Assembly (NCBI GenBank): GCA_905221605.1
Contig: CAJNDS010000096.1
Location: 139,501 to 203,500, forward strand
Direction: 5' to 3'
Length of the DNA stretch: 64,000 bases
From: Symbiodinium natans
Taxonomy: Eukaryota; Sar; Dinophyceae; Suessiales; Symbiodiniaceae
The position numbers were made by a program, and so were the translations under genes. The notes beneath the pieces are model-generated. The model did not search any database. It saw only the letters and a program-made list of their open reading frames with translations, and was not told the DNA's origin. Every line of letters starts with the position of its first letter. Within the stretch, counting starts at the first letter, position 1. Positions 11,001-26,000 of the stretch are shown here, in pieces.

Positions 11001-14000
11001 CTCTACACAAGCCACGAACCTTGCAGGGTGCTGTTTTGGGTGACTGTGGCCCTTGTAGGGTTGGTTTGGTGTCCTCGAAATTCTGAGCCTCAGGTTTAGG
11101 ACTTTGGGACGTCTTGTAGGGGATGCCGCGTGAGGGCTTGCGCTGCGGAGGCTCCCCGGGAGTGTTTGGCGTATGGAATCCTGTAGCACTCCTAAACCCT
11201 AAACCCTAAACCCTAAACCCTAAACCCTAAACCCTAAACCCTAAACCCTAAACCCTAAACCCTCTCCATCCCAACAGCCCTACCAAGAAGAAGGTCCCCT
11301 CACCCTAGTCAAGTCGTATGGGCCTTAGTTTGGGTAGGTAGGGTTTGGGGGTTTAGGGTTGCGGTAGACAAGGAAAGCTCCTTCTTCTGAAAAAGCCTTC
11401 CAAGTGTCTCAGGCAACTCCTGTCGGCCGGCATAACCGGGGTTCATCGTGATGAAGTAACCCACCTGAGCTGGGCTGCCACTCCGTGCACAGAAACTTAA
11501 GTAAGGTCTCCGGAAATGTGTCACAGTGCGAGCGCTTGGTCAGAAGTAGGGATATGGGCATCTACATTCAAATTCCCAATTCTAGGTTGGGTTCAGAGCT
11601 TAGGGTGCAGGGTTTATGGCTTATGAAAGAAGGACTTCTTGCTTACCCGGACCCACAAAACAAGAACCCCACAGTGATAGCTGTAGGGTGACCAAACAGA
11701 CCCTTCTTAACCAAATCCTCCTAAACCCTAAAACGCCAAACCCTGAACCCCGATCGTCCTCAGGATGAGTTCACCTAGACCCAAGAGTAACCTAGGAATA
11801 AAAAGGGTGCCAATTTGGATTAAAGGGGCTTAGGGGCTCACAAGGGAACCTAAACCTCCCAAAGGGCCAAAAGGGCAAAAGGGCCTACTCCGGGTCCTAA
11901 CCCCTAAACCCTAAACCCTAAACCCTAAACCCTAAACCCTAAATCCTAAATAAACCCTGGGTTTGGTCTTTCTCCGAGCTGCTGATGGCACCAGCTTGAT
12001 CGGCGCCGGCTCTCCTGGTGTTTAGGGTTTAGGGTTTAGGGCTTTGGGGTTTAGGGTTTTCGGGTTTAGGGTTTAGGGTTTAAGGTTTAGGGTTTTAAGG
12101 TTTTAGGGCTTAGGGTTTTAGGGCTTAGGCCCTAAGCCCCAAGCCCTAAACCCTAAGCCCTCAACCCTAAACTCCAAACCCTAAACCCTAAACCCGAAAC
12201 AAGCGCCGGGTTTGGGATCAGGGGTGCATAGGCACAAGCCTCAATCCCCACTTCGAACCTGGGTTTAGGGTTTTGGTGTTTAGGGTTTAGGGTGTAGGGA
12301 GGGTTTTGTGTTATGGGTGACGACAAGCCCAGCATCCCTAGACACAACCAAACCACACTCCGGAGCTAAGACTTTAGGGCGCAGAAACCCCTTGAGGCTC
12401 TGAACCCTAAAACCATCAACTACCGGAATTCTCACGGGTTCAGGTATCTTTTCAGGTTTTGTATGGAACGTTGGTATTGGGTTTAGGGGCTTGTGAAGCT
12501 TGTGGGGGTTAGGTTGGCTCGAGTTCGGCTTTGCGCTCTGGGGGATTAGGGTTTAGGGGTTTGGGCTAGGGTTTAGGGTTAAGGTTTAGGGTTTAGGATT
12601 TAGGGTTTAGGGTTTAGGGCTTAGGGTCTAGGGTAACCGGAAGCCCTGCGGGTGCGCCTGGGAACATGAAGGTGGCAACCTGGGTCAGCAATCGGCAATG
12701 ACTTCAGAGCCAGTCCCGACAGGACTGCGTGTTAACCCCTAAACCCTAAACCCTAAACCCTAAGCCCTAAGCCCTAAGCCCTAAACCCTAAACCCAAAAC
12801 CCTAAACCCTAGGGTTGGGGTTGGATTCCAAAAGTATGATAACGATACCTTTCTTGGTCCTGGTGGCTTTTTACACCGGAGCCACTAAACGCTCAAAGGG
12901 CAAAAGCACGACATAGGGGTTTAGTAGCAGGCCGCAGTATGGATTTCTCAGGGCGTACTATATCTTACATCTTGTGGTATTTGGGCTCAGGGTATAGGTT
13001 GTATAGGGTTGCAGGTTTAGAGTTTAAGGTTTAGGTTTAAGGTGGGTTTAGCGTTCTGTTGGCACAGGCTGGCACGTATTTGATCATGACAATAGGACCC
13101 CTTACAAACGGACCCAAATCAAAGAAATATTCGGTTGGAGTGCTCCCCCTGAATCGCAGCACTTCGGCTTCAGAGTTTGGGGGTTCCGGGTGCTCAGTTT
13201 TCTTGGGCTGCACGTCTTCTACGCGCCCCAAGGGCCCATGTACCTAAGCAGTACATACGGGGGCAGCAGCGTCACCGTAATATGCTTTATTGAGGCACAC
13301 CCCTAAAACCTAAACCCCCAAAACCCCCTATACCCCCTATACCCCTTAAACCCCCTAAAACCCCCAAAACCCCCAAAACCCCCTATACCCCCTAATCCCC
13401 CTAATCCCCCTAATCCCCCTAATCCCCCTACTCCCCCTAATCCCTAAACCCCCAAACCCTAAACCCCAAACCCCAAACCCTAAACCCTAAACCACCCCAA
13501 ATCCCCCTGGCATGGCATGCGAGATGCTGCTTGCCGCTTGGCGGAGCAAATGGACTCGACCTCAGTGGCCGTTTTAGGCTTCTGGGGCTTCCTAAACCCT
13601 GTAAGAGTGAGGGCTCAGGGTTCAGGGTGTAGGGTTTAGGGTTTAGGGTTTAGGGTTTAGGGTTTAGGGTTTAGGGTTTAGGGTTTGGGGTTTAGGGTTT
13701 AGGGTGAGGCCTACATCCCTAAACCCTAAACCTTGAAGACTGAACCCTAAACTCAACACTGGCGCACGAGGTTCGTCTTTTGGCTTGAGATGTGCCTTCA
13801 AATCCAAGAACCACACCCCCCGACGAGTACATGGGAGGGACCCTGCAGCCCCCAAAAACCTAAAACCTTAAAATCCCTAACTTCCCTGGAACCCTGAACC
13901 CTAAGCCCTAAACCCGAAACCCTAAACCCTAAACCCTAAGCCCTAAACCCGAAACCCTAAACCCTAAACCCTAAACCCTAAACCCTAAACCCAGTGCTGC

Positions 14001-17000
14001 AGGGTTCCGGGGGGGGGGGGGGGGGGGTTCTCCCCTGCCTGCATCGCCACGACGCTGAGCACCTCGAGCTCAATTCGGTTGAACTCGTCGAAGCAGCCCC
14101 ACCTGAGAAAGCAGAGGGTCAGGGCTTCTACATTCATATGCTTTGTAGGGCTTTTGTAAGCTTTAGTGTTACATCTGGGGTTTGGGGTTTAGGGTTCAAA
14201 AGGTTTAGGGTTTAGGGTTTGGGGTTTGGGGTTTAGGGTTTAGGGTTTAGGGTTTAGGGTTTAGGGTTTAGGGTTTAGAGTGTAGAGTTTAGGGTTTGTA
14301 AAAAAGGTTTCTAGGGTTTGTAAGGTTTAATTGGGGTGCAGGGTACCGCAGAAAGCGTAGGGGGCACTTCTTTGGGGTTTAGGGTCTGGGGATGTGTCTT
14401 CAAGGGGGTGGGGGCGGCTGGCTGGTTCGGCATTTAGTGGAGTTTAGGCCTTGGGGTTTTCATGCGGTTTCAGGTTTCGTGTTTCGGGGTTTTAGGGTTT
14501 AGGGTTAAGGGTTTAGGGATACTTGAAGCTTCCACCACCCTCCTTGCAGCCGCGGGACAGGCCGCTCATGCACAGGCCCTTGAAGATCTTGGCCATGTCA
14601 CGGAATCGGTGCTGGTCGGAGCAGTTGGTGACGACCTTGGCCAAGAGAAGGTGTTTCAGGGTTTGGGGTTTGGGGTTTGGGGTTTGGGGTTTAGGGGGGT
14701 TTAGGGGTTTCGGGGTTTAGGGGTTTTGGGGGTTTTGGAGGTTTTGGGTTTAGGGGTTTAGGGGTTTAGGGGGGTTTAGGGGTTTAGGGGGTTTAGGGGT
14801 TTAGGGTTTAGGGGTTTAGGGGTTTAGGGTTTGGGGGTTGGGGGTTGGGGTTTAGGGGTTGGGGTTTGGGGGTTTGGGGGTTTAGGGGTTGGGGTTTGGG
14901 GGTTTGGGGGTTGGGGGTTAGGGGTTTAGGGGTTTAGGGGGTTTAGGGGTTTAGGGGTTTAGGGGTTTAGGGGTTTAGGGGTTTAGGGGTTTAGGGGTTT
15001 AGGGGTTGAGGGGTTGAGGGGTTTAGGGGTTTAGGGGTTAGGGTTGAGGGGTTTCGGGGTTTAGGGGTTTAGGGGTTTAGGGGTTTAGGGGTTTGGAGGT
15101 TTAGGGGTTTAGGGGTTAGGGGTTTAGGGATTTAGGGGTTTGGGGGTTCAGGGGTTCAGGGTTCAGGGCGTTTAGGGCTCAGGGGGTTTAGGGTTTAGGG
15201 TTTAGGGTTTAGGGTTTAGGGTTTAGGGTTTAGGGTTTAGGGTTTAGGGTTTAGGGTTTAGGGTTTAGGGTTTAGGGTTTAGGGTTTATGGGTTTAGGGT
15301 TTAGGGTTTAGGGTTTAGGGTTTAGGGTTTAGGGTTTAGGGTTTAGGGTTTAGGGTTCTGGGCTCGAGGGTCTGTAGAGTCCTGCGGAAAGAGGTTTGGG
15401 GCATGAGGATTGGGGCTAAGGAACAGAGCATTAGCGCTAAGGATCAGGATGTGGGAAGGTTGAGAGCCTTGGGTTTAGGGCCGGGTGCGAAGGGTGCGAG
15501 GGGCACCAAGAACCCAAAACCTTAAGCACCTCACAAGCACCCTAGGTGCTGAACCCTAAACCCTAAACACCCTGAACCATGAACCCTAAACTCCCTGAAC
15601 CCTAAACTCCCTGAACCCCAAACCCTAAGCCCTAAACCCTGAGCTCTGTACCCTAAAGCCTAAACCCTAAACCCTAAACCCTGAGCTCTGTACCCTAAAC
15701 CCTAAACCCTAAACCCGAAACCGAAAGCCTCTCGGTCCTAGCTGAGCCCCACACCACGAAGACGCCCAGCGTGCGGCCCATATCCTGGCTCCGCGGCTTC
15801 AGAACTGAGGGTTCAGGTTTAGGGTTTAGGGTTTGGGTTTAGGGTTTAGGGTTTAGGGTTTAGGGTTTGGGGTTTGGGGTTTAGGGTTTAGGGTTTAGGT
15901 TTAGGGTTTAGGGTTTAGGGTTTAGGGTTTAGGGTTTAGGGTTTAGGGTTTAGGGTTTAGGGTTTAGGGTTTAGGGTTTAGGGTTTAGGGTTTAGGGTTT
16001 AGGGTTTAGGGTTTAGGTTAGGGTTTAGGGTTTAGGGTTTAGGGTTTAGGGTTTAGGGTTTAGGGTTTAGGGTTTAGGGTTTAGGGTTTAGGGTTTAGGG
16101 CTCAGGGTTTGGGGTTTGGGGTTCAGAGCTTAGAGCTTGGGGTTTAGGATTAAGGGTTGCCTCTTCAGGTGCTTCTGTCAGGGTTTAGCGCCTAGTGCAC
16201 GAGGATTGCAATCGAAGCCCCGGACTGCCCCACGGTCAACCCCTAAACCCTAAACCCCTAAACCCCTAAACCCTTAGAGCCCTTAAAACCACAAAACCCC
16301 TAAACCCCTAAACCCTTAGAGCCCTTAAAACCCTTAACACCCCTAAACCCCAAAACCCCAAAACCCTTAACACCCCAAACTGCCCATACAGCGCAGGCTG
16401 TCCTTCGTGGTCTCCGTCTTTCCGGTGCCCGCCGGCCCGGCCGGGGCCCCGCCGAAGAACATGCCGAGGGCCTACGGGAGGACCGGCGTTTCGGATTTAG
16501 GGTTTAGGGTTTAGGGTTTAGGGTTTAGGGTTTAGGGTTTAGGGTTTAGGGTTTAGGGTTTAGGGTTTAGGGTTTAGGGTTTAGGGTTTAGGGTTTAGGG
16601 TTCAGGGCTAAACCCTTAAGTTCCCTGAAAACCCCAAGCACCCTAGACCCCAAACCCCCGAAACCCTAAACCCCACCGTAGACCCTAAGCCCAACCCTAA
16701 ACCCCTCACAGTGAGCACCGTGCCAACAGCTTTGGTCTTCTTGCGAGCAGCTGACAACGGGTTGGGATCCCCAGCCGCGTTGAAAAAGCGACTTTGGACC
16801 ACTTCATGCAAGCCGATGGCAGAATGCGTGAGTGCGCGGGGCTCGTCCAGGACCCTGGCCACCACAGTCTCCGCTCCCCAACAGCAGCTCTTGAGGGAAA
16901 CGACGCTTGTCAACGCCTTTAGGGTTTAGGGTTTAGGGTTTAGGGTTTAGGGTTTAGGGTTTAGGGTTTAGGGTTTAGGGTTTAGGGTTTAGGGTTTAGG

Positions 17001-20000
17001 GTTCAGGGTTTAGGGTTTAGGGTTTAGGGTTTAGGGTTTAGGGTTTAGGGTTTAGGGTTTAGGGTTCCTCAATGGTTTAGGGTACCAGAAGGAACCATAA
17101 CCTGAATTTTAGGTTGCCAGCCCCCCTTGCCAACAAAATGCTAAGCCTCGAGGGTTCAGCCGCCTGGCAAAGTGTTCGGTTGATTTCGCACTTCTGAACG
17201 GTTTAACGAAAAAGGCCGGGTCTTTTGAGGGCCCCGAACTGAGGATCTACCAGTCGCAGGGTTGTTTATTGAAATACCCTAAACCCTAAACCCTAAACCC
17301 TAAACCCTAAACCCTAAACCCTAAACCCTAAACCCTAAACCCTAAACCCTAAACCTTTTCAGAACAGCAGGGCCCATACTTGAGATCGCGCTCCGACCCC
17401 CTGCAAGCCCCTGAACCTTCAAAGACCCTGATCCCCCACTAAGGGCTTAGGGTTTAGGGTTTAGGGTTTAGGGTTTAGGGTTTAGGGTTTAGGGTTTAGG
17501 GTTTAGGGTTTAGGGTTTAGGGTTTAGGGTTTAGGGTTTAGGGTTTAGGGTTTAGGGTCCCACCGCCTCAGGCCCCAAACCCCAGCACCAAAAGCCTAAA
17601 CCCTCAACATGTCGAAATTTGCCCCCAAACCCGAAACCCCAAACATCGCAAAATCCCCTAAACCCTAAACCCTAAACCCGAAACCCTAAACCCTAAACCC
17701 CAAACATCCCTAGACCCCTGCCCCCTGACTAGCGCTGCCTGAGACTGGGTCACGTAGCATCGATCGGTGAGGGCTGTGATCACGAGACGCTCCTACCCCA
17801 GGCTCAGGGCTCAGGGTCTCAGGGTTTATGGTTCAGGGTTTATGGGGGGTTCAGGGTTTATGGTTCAGGGCTCAGGGTTTCAGGGTTGAGGGGTTTCAGG
17901 CGGCTGCGAGGTTTGGGCTGGCGGGCTTGGGGGGCTCTGGGTTTTGGGGTTCAGGGTGTAGAGGTTCAGGGGCTTGGGGGGTCAGGACTTTTGTGACCTC
18001 TGGGCTTCAGGGCTTACCGGTTTGGGCTGCTTGAGGGTTTTGCGGTTAAGTGTTGCATAAGTGGGCTAATGTTTGGGAGCCAGGGTTCTGGATAGAAACG
18101 GGATTGGACCCTAAACCCTAAACCCTAGACCCTAAACCCTAAACCCTAAACCCCTGAACTCTATACACCCTAAAGCTTAAACCTCTGTGAGATTCCTTCT
18201 GCTGCCCATCATTACCATCCCGAATCTTCGCGGAGATCGATTGATCAGCTCTCTCCATTCGGTTGGCTGAGGGATTTGGGTTTAGGGTCTTAGGGTTTTA
18301 GGGTTTTAGGGTTTTCGGGTAGACGAGGAGGAAAGCGAGCGCACAAGGAGCAAATGTTGCGGATGGGGCGCTGCTTGATGTCAAGGAAGAAGGAACTAGA
18401 ATGTAGGATTCAGGGAATTGGGTTTAGTTGACTTTGAAGAAGTTCATGGCGTACAGTTTCGGACCGATTTCTTCGCATACCATACCTTGGGTTGTCTCAC
18501 AACCCACGGAGATCATGCTTTGCTTCGGATGTCCTTGCAGCCCAAGTACTCATAGGAGTACACGAAGTCAACATCCTTGGCGCACCAAACAGGCAGCTTC
18601 GGGGTTAGGGTTTTGGGGGTTTGGGGGGGTTAGGGTTTAAAGTTTGCTAAATCCGAAGCCTGATCATCTCGTGCTACTGCGGCGCTACTCTCGTGGAGCC
18701 TTACACCCCAACCCCCGCAATGGCGTGTTGCCAAGAAACCCGATCCAACTGACTGCAGCACTTCCGGTTCGGTTCTCCACTGGAAGCCAGCATTTGAGCA
18801 GACCTCCTAAACCCTAAGCCCTAAGCCCTAAGCCCTAAGCCCTAAACCCTAAACCCTAAACCCCCCCAAACCCTACACCAAGCCCCAGGATCAGACCGTA
18901 CCCCAAGATAACTTACTTGGGGGTCTACGATAATAGAGGTACCCTTTTCTGGGGGGCCCTGATTCTAAGGGGACCCTGCTATGTAAGGGGCTACATCCGG
19001 GGTTTAGAGTTTAGGGTTCAGGGTTTCGGGTTTAGGGTTTAGGGTTTAGGGTTTAGCGAGGGAGCCTATTTTCGAAAATCCCCACTTCTGCCTGGCGCTG
19101 CCATACCGTGCAGCAGATACAGGAGCCATCCCTAAACCCTAACCCTAAACCCTAGCCCTAAACCCTAAACCCATCTCGGGGCCGAGTGGCCGCGATGGAC
19201 ACGACGGCATGATCGGTCTCTTGCTTCCAGTACAGTCGCGTCTGCTTCAGCCACCTAAGCTTTAGGGTTTAGGGTTTAGGGTTTAGGGTTTAGGGTTTAG
19301 GGTTTAGGGTTTAGGGTTTAGGGTTTAGGGTTTCGGGTTTAGGGTTTAGGGTTTCGGGTTTAGGGTTTAGGGTTTAGGGTTTAGGGTTTAGGGTTTAGGG
19401 TTTAGGGTTTAGGGTTTAGGGTTAGGGAGACATGGGTAATCCCCCAAATACCCTGAACCCTAACCCCTAGACCCTACCCAACACTGACCCCTAAACGCCA
19501 AACCCTAGACCCTAAACCCTGGCTGGTGCTTGCGCAGCCGCTCAAAGTCGTTCTCGTCCTTCACCTTGCCATCTCGGGCCTGCACAGGGCTTAGGGGGGT
19601 TTGGGGTTTACGGTTTGGGGTTTAGGGTTTGGGGTTTAGGGTTTAGGGTTTAGGGTTTAGGGTTTAGGGTTTAGGGACCCTAAACCCCATGCCCCGAACC
19701 CTGAGTTCCTAAACCCCGAAACCCGAAAGCGTCTGAGTGTTGAAATGTGGTTTTCGACCTCTTTAGACAGACGCATCTGCCAATTACCCTCGTTAAAACA
19801 AGTTGGCAGCAAACGCAAACTCTTACTTCTCGGCTTACCAAGGAACACAAAACGTTAAACTTTACTATCCCTGACACTGACAACATGAGGAATTCCAAAA
19901 AACCTAAAGTTCACCTGGCTAAGTACGAGTTTGCTGCCTTGACCTACCTGTGTTTACTCCCTAGGATGGCCCTTGAAGCCTTCTGAAAAATACTCCAAAA

Positions 20001-23000
20001 TACTCCTGAACCTAGTCTTCTTAAGCCCAATAAGGGAAAACATAACATGTCAGACAGGCCTACCGAGCCCCCAGGTCTACAACAAAGAGACCATCACGAG
20101 GCCAGGCCTTCTTCCAGACCTCTTGGAACAAGTCCTTCTGGTGGACGTGCACGGTGACCAGCGTCTCCTTGGCACCAGCTGGGATTTTAGGGTTTAGGGT
20201 TTAGGGTTTAGGGTTTTAGGGCTTCAAATTTACGATTTACGGTCTAGGGTTTATGGGGTTTCCGAAAGCCCTTTACCGCAAACAACTACAAGACCCTCCG
20301 CTGGAAAGCGCTCAAATCTCGAACCCTTCAAAACTTCCCAACGGACCTCTAAATGCGGGCCTCTTTTGGGGTTACGAGGTGCCGTACTCCCTAAACCCTA
20401 AACCCTAAACCCCAAACCCTAGATCCTAGACCCTAAACGCTAAACCCTAAACTGAAACCCTAAACTCTAAACTCTAAACTCGAAACCCTAAACCCTAAAC
20501 CCTAAACCCTAAACCCTAAACCCTAAACCCTAAACCCTAAACCCTAAACTCCAACCCTAAATAGAGGACCAGAAAGGGACCCATATTTAGAGGCCTGCTC
20601 CATGCAGTGCTGCGCGAGTCACGAACTTGGTTCGCTCCATCTTGGAGGACAGGTTCGTCAGGCAGATGGCTGGGCCAGGGCTGTTTAGGGTTTAGGGCGT
20701 AGGGTTTAGGGCCCAGGGTTTAGGGTTTAGGGTTGGGGGTTTGGGGTTTGGGGTTTGGGGTTTAGGGTGAGCTCTCGAGAATCTGCAACTCGCAATTCGA
20801 ACCAATCAGAGCGCGGAATCCTTGGGAACGCAGGGCTCAAAGTTGTGGATTTCGGGAAAGCCCCAAAGATGAAACCTTACCAGTTCCAAATAACCCTAAA
20901 CCCTAAACCCTAAAACCTAAACCCTAAACCCTAAACCCTAAACCCTAAACCCTAAAACCTAAACCCTAAACCCTAAACCCTAAACCCTAAACTCTTGACC
21001 CCTAAACCCTAAACTCTAAATCCGAAAATCCCTTGCAGGGCTCTTGAGGGGGATGCCCCGAAGTCCCCATTGCGAGCCAGAAAGAAGCACCCTTATGCGC
21101 ACGAAATTCGTTCCATTAAAGATTTTAGAAGCGATGCGTGAACGACACCAACACCAGCTATATTATGATTGAAAGGACTATGGATGAAATCGTTTACACA
21201 ATCAATGCGCTCTTTGTATCGCTTGTAATAAGAAGAGAAAAGTGTCTGAAAGTTAGACATCCAGAAAACGCATGCATTTGCACATCATTTTAAAAGGCGA
21301 AACAATTAACGACTGTTAAGGGCCGAACAAAAGACGAATGAACTCACTGAAATCTCTGTGTCTAGGAGCTTATGAAGCTATTATTTACATCTGACATCTT
21401 ATTTCTCTTATTCGTTCACAATGTTCACTAGCCCCCCCTTCCTTTTGGGTAAATGTTGAGGACTGGGGTTATGTCTTAAAAAGGTTTTGGGGTTAGGGTT
21501 TGGGGTTCTGGAGTTTTGGAGTTCTGGGGTTTGTTTATCGCCCCCCTGCCTACGAGGTCGGTCAACATCTGGACGAACTTCCTGGGTGGGATGGGAGGGG
21601 GGGGGGGGGGGGCTTAGGATTCGGTAGGAGAGTTTTTTGGTTGGAGCCTCTGGAGATTTTGTAGGGTTTTTGCATCAACGTGCATGGGGATGGCTGCCTC
21701 GGCAATGCTCCACTTACAAACGAGGGCAGCCAAAAAAAAGAACTGGCTGGTTCTTAGTAGGGGAAATGCGGAATTGAGGTACCCTACATAATCCATTGGG
21801 GGAGAACTTGCACAGATGCCCTAAACCTTAAACACTGACTCCGAATTCCCAGCACTGCAACAATCTTGCGGAGCATCCCTGCAAAGCCATCCAGAGTTGC
21901 AAACCCGCACATGGTCTCAGATGGGTTGAGGGTTTAGGGGTTGGGCTTAAGGTTTGAGCACCTGCTCCCTAAAACCTCGTGACCCTAAAAACCTAAGCCA
22001 CTTTAGAAGCTTAATTTGCACAAATGCAAGTATCTTGTCAGGAACTGGGTCCCCGGGTCCGGTTTACGAGCCGGCAGCACAATAGCTGCCACATTTGCCG
22101 AAACCCTAAAAAAACCCTGAACCCTAAACCCCAAACCCAAACCTAAAACTTATGACTCCTCTGCTACAGACCCTCAACGCCTGCCTTCATCCTGGGCACC
22201 GCAAATCCTCCCTAAACCCTAAACCCAAACCCCAAGACACCCTAAACACTAAACCCTAAATTACCCCCTCCAAAAGCTTGCAAAGACTAGAGCCTTGTTG
22301 GCCCAATGGTGACCATGAGGCCTTGCTGCGCGGTGATCTTCGACTACGGCTTAGGCACTCCCAAACTTGGGGGACATTTGGTTTAGGGGTATCAGGGTTT
22401 AGGGTTTAGGGTTTAGGGTTTTGGGTTTAGGGTTTAGGGTTTAGGGTATAGCAGCAAGGCACCCCCACCCGCAAACTCCTCCTAAAACCAACGTCCTCGC
22501 AACCCGAATCCCAACATCAGGAAGGGCAAACTATACTTCAAAGCCTCAGCCCTTGAACCCGAACCCAAAACAATCTCAACTTTCGACCTTTTCTGTAGGG
22601 ACTCAGTGGAGAGCTATCCCCGAGAATTGGGCTTCGGGGATTTAGGTTCGGGGTTCAGATCGCGGCTTGCGGTTTCAAAAGCTTAGGACAAAAAAACAAA
22701 CACACAGACACACACACAGAGACATAGAGACACAGAGAATAGAGACAAGAGACACAGAGACACAGAGACACAGAGACACAGAGACACAGAGACACAGAGA
22801 CACAGAGAGACACAGAGACCAGAGCACACAGAGACACAGAGACACAGAGTTACACAGAGACACAGAGACACAGAGACCCAGAAACCCAGACACAGAGACA
22901 GACACCAGACACACACAGACCTACACGACACGCAGACACACAGACACACAGACACGCAGACACACACGACCACACAGACACCAGACACGCAAAACGCAGA

Positions 23001-26000
23001 CACCGCCAGACACACTAGGACACACGCAAAACCGAAACACAGACAACACCATACACGCAGACACACAGAACACGGTTACACGCAGACACGCAGACACGCA
23101 GGACACAAAGACACACACCATGATTGAGAGAGAGAGAGAGAGACACACACAGTCCCCCACCCACAAAGAAAAAAAGCTAGAGACCTCATTTTAAAAAACC
23201 CAAGCCTAAGCCCCCTGAACCCTAACCCTAAACCCTAAGCCCTAAACTCTAAGCCCCCTAAACCCCCAAACCCCTAAACCCTAAACCCTAAACCCTTTAA
23301 ACCTGGAACCGCCGGGTCCGCTTTGTCTTTGTCCCGGGCCATGGCGCGCGTCATGGGAAGTCGGCGGTCCAGGATGAGCTGGATGCCTTTAAAGGGGTTT
23401 AGGGTTTAGGGTTTAGGTTTTAGGTTTAGGGGTTTTAGGGTTTAGGTTTTGGGTTTGGGTTTAGGGTTTTAGGGTTTGGGGGATTTAGGCTTGGGGCTTC
23501 GGGGGGTTTCGGGCGTTTTAGGGTTTTGCACTTGGGCACCCCAGGGGACTTGAGATGCCTTAAAGAGAAGGGAGGACAGGGGGGGGGGGGGGGGTTTTGG
23601 GTTTTTGGGTTTAGGGTTTAGGGTTTAGGGTTTAGGGTTTAGGGTAACTGGGAGCTCAGGATGCCTTAAAGAAGGGAAAGGCCGAAGGGTTTTGGGCCTC
23701 AGGAGGCTGTAGGGCTCTTAGTGGTATGAAAGGCTTTAAGGCTTCTTGTTCCTAAACCCTAAACCCTAAACCCTAAACCCTAAACCCTAAACCCTAAACC
23801 CTAGACCCTAAACCCGAAACCCTAAACCCTAGCTGGCATTTCAGGTTTCAGATCCCAAGCGGCCCAGCAGGGAGACCTGGGCGATGCACTTCTTGCCGAA
23901 CTCGGTCATGTTCATGCCATTGAGCACCTGCACACATGCGGAACTGGTTGGGTTTAGGGTTTGGGGTGCAGGGTTTAGGGTTTAGGTTTAGGGTTTAGGT
24001 TTTAGGGCTTAGGGTTTAGGGGTTAGGGATTAGTTTAAGGCAGTTTTGAGGGTCTACGCTTGGCCTGATAAGGCTCCATATCATAAATAGGAAAAATATA
24101 CATCTGAATCTAGAAAAACCCATGTGGTGATCCGATCATCTGGTCACTTCTCTAAAATCTGGTCCCTTTTGGGGTCCTTGTTACAAGGCAGCCCCCAACA
24201 TTTAGGGTACCCCACCACGGACTGTAAAAAGTATGAGTACCGGTTGTGTCTCTTTAATATGCTCATTACAGGTTTAAGGCACAAACCAAGAGCCCAAGAC
24301 TTGCATGAGCCGGGGTATCGGCACCGTCCATTTTGCCATCAAGTCTGAGCTACGAGCAGCCATGTCGCGTGTCCCAGAAATCTGTCTCAAATGACCACAG
24401 AAATTCGCGATGCCAACCTACATCGCCAGCTGAAAACAATGGTACATATAACATGCATTCAACGAAACCCTATGCCCTAAACCCCCCACACGTCCCCTAA
24501 AGGCCAACGAAATACCTCAAAACGCTGGCCCCAAGCCCAACTCCTTAAACACTATCGCCCAAATCAGAAACCCTAAACACCCGAACCCTTAACCGCCTTA
24601 GCCGCCTTCACCGCCTGAACCCCTTGACTCCTTAACCCTAAACCACCTTGACCCCAAAACTCCCCACCGGGTTTAGGGCAGCTTAAACCCTAAGCCCTAA
24701 GCCCTAAACCCTAAACCCTAAACCCTAACTCCCCTCATTCCCTGCGGCCCGGCGCCTGCCCGCACTCCATCGAGCAGATCCGGCATTCTCGTCGAACCGA
24801 CCGTTGCATTTCGGACTGGCAGGAGGGGGTTTAGGGTTTAGGGTTTAGGGTTTAGGGTTTAGGGTGTAGCATTGGTCAGCTGAACGCAATAGTATGAAGA
24901 CATGCCCACCCCGAGGCCACCCAAACACTACTCATCACGGAACCAAACCGAAGCCAGCCAAAGCCAAGCCAGCCATTCAATTTTCATATATCGAACATTT
25001 AGAGGACACAAAGACAGAACGATGCGAATGTTTCAAATTTCACACATCGAACATGTTTAGAGGACACTAAGATAAGACACTAAGATAAAACACTGCGAGT
25101 GCTTGGGACATTTGCGCGCACTGGCCTTGACACAATGCACTCGGAACACAGCTGGCGCAATGCACTTGGCACAAGGCGCTTGGCACGATGCCCTTTGGCA
25201 CAATGCACTTGGCACAGAGCACTTGCGCAATGCACTTGGCACTAGACTGCAGTTGGCACACGCAGCACAATGCACTTGGCAGAATGCCTTTCGGCATAAT
25301 GCCCTTTTGCGCAATGCACTTGGCACAATGCACGCCTGGAACAATGCACTTGGCACAGAGCACTTGGACTTGGCACGCACTTGGGCACAATGCACTTGGG
25401 CGCAATGCACTTGGAACAATGCACTTGGCACAATGCAAGGCACTTTGGCACAATGCGCTTGGGCGCAATGCACTTGGAAGTGCATTAGCGCAGTGCACTT
25501 GGCACCTGGAACAATGCACTTAGCGCAATGCACTTGGCACAGTGCACGTAGCACAACGGACTTGGCGCAATACACTTGGCGCAACACACTTGGCACAACA
25601 ATGCGGCTCGCACATGCACTGGCACATTGCCACAACGCACGTGACCTTGACGCAATGCACTTGGCCCAGTGGCACACAGACACAAGCGCAATGCGCTTGG
25701 CATTGATGGCACAGCGGACGTGACGCAATGCGCTTGGCACTAGAATGCAGTTGGCACACGCACGAGTACATGAGCACAATGCACTTCAACGCACGTGACC
25801 TTGACGCAATGCACTTGGCCCAGTGGCACACAAGCGCAATGCACTTGGCATTGATTGCATATAACGGACTTGACGCAATGCACTTGGCACTATAATGCAG
25901 TTGGCACACGCACGAGTACATTAGCACAATGCACTTGGCCTTGACACAATGCACGTGGCACATTGGCACAATGCACTTGACACATGGAACAATGCACTTG

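Noticed and set aside
16690-16915. A gene fragment between dynein exons 47 and 48 (open on both strands)
   Set aside because: Exons 47 and 48 join in phase without it, and the translation shows no family resemblance.
22667-23194. Open frames of 80-175 codons rich in His/Arg/Asp/Thr or Cys/Val/Ser/Leu
   Set aside because: Translations of the GACACAGA microsatellite; no start context, no domain.
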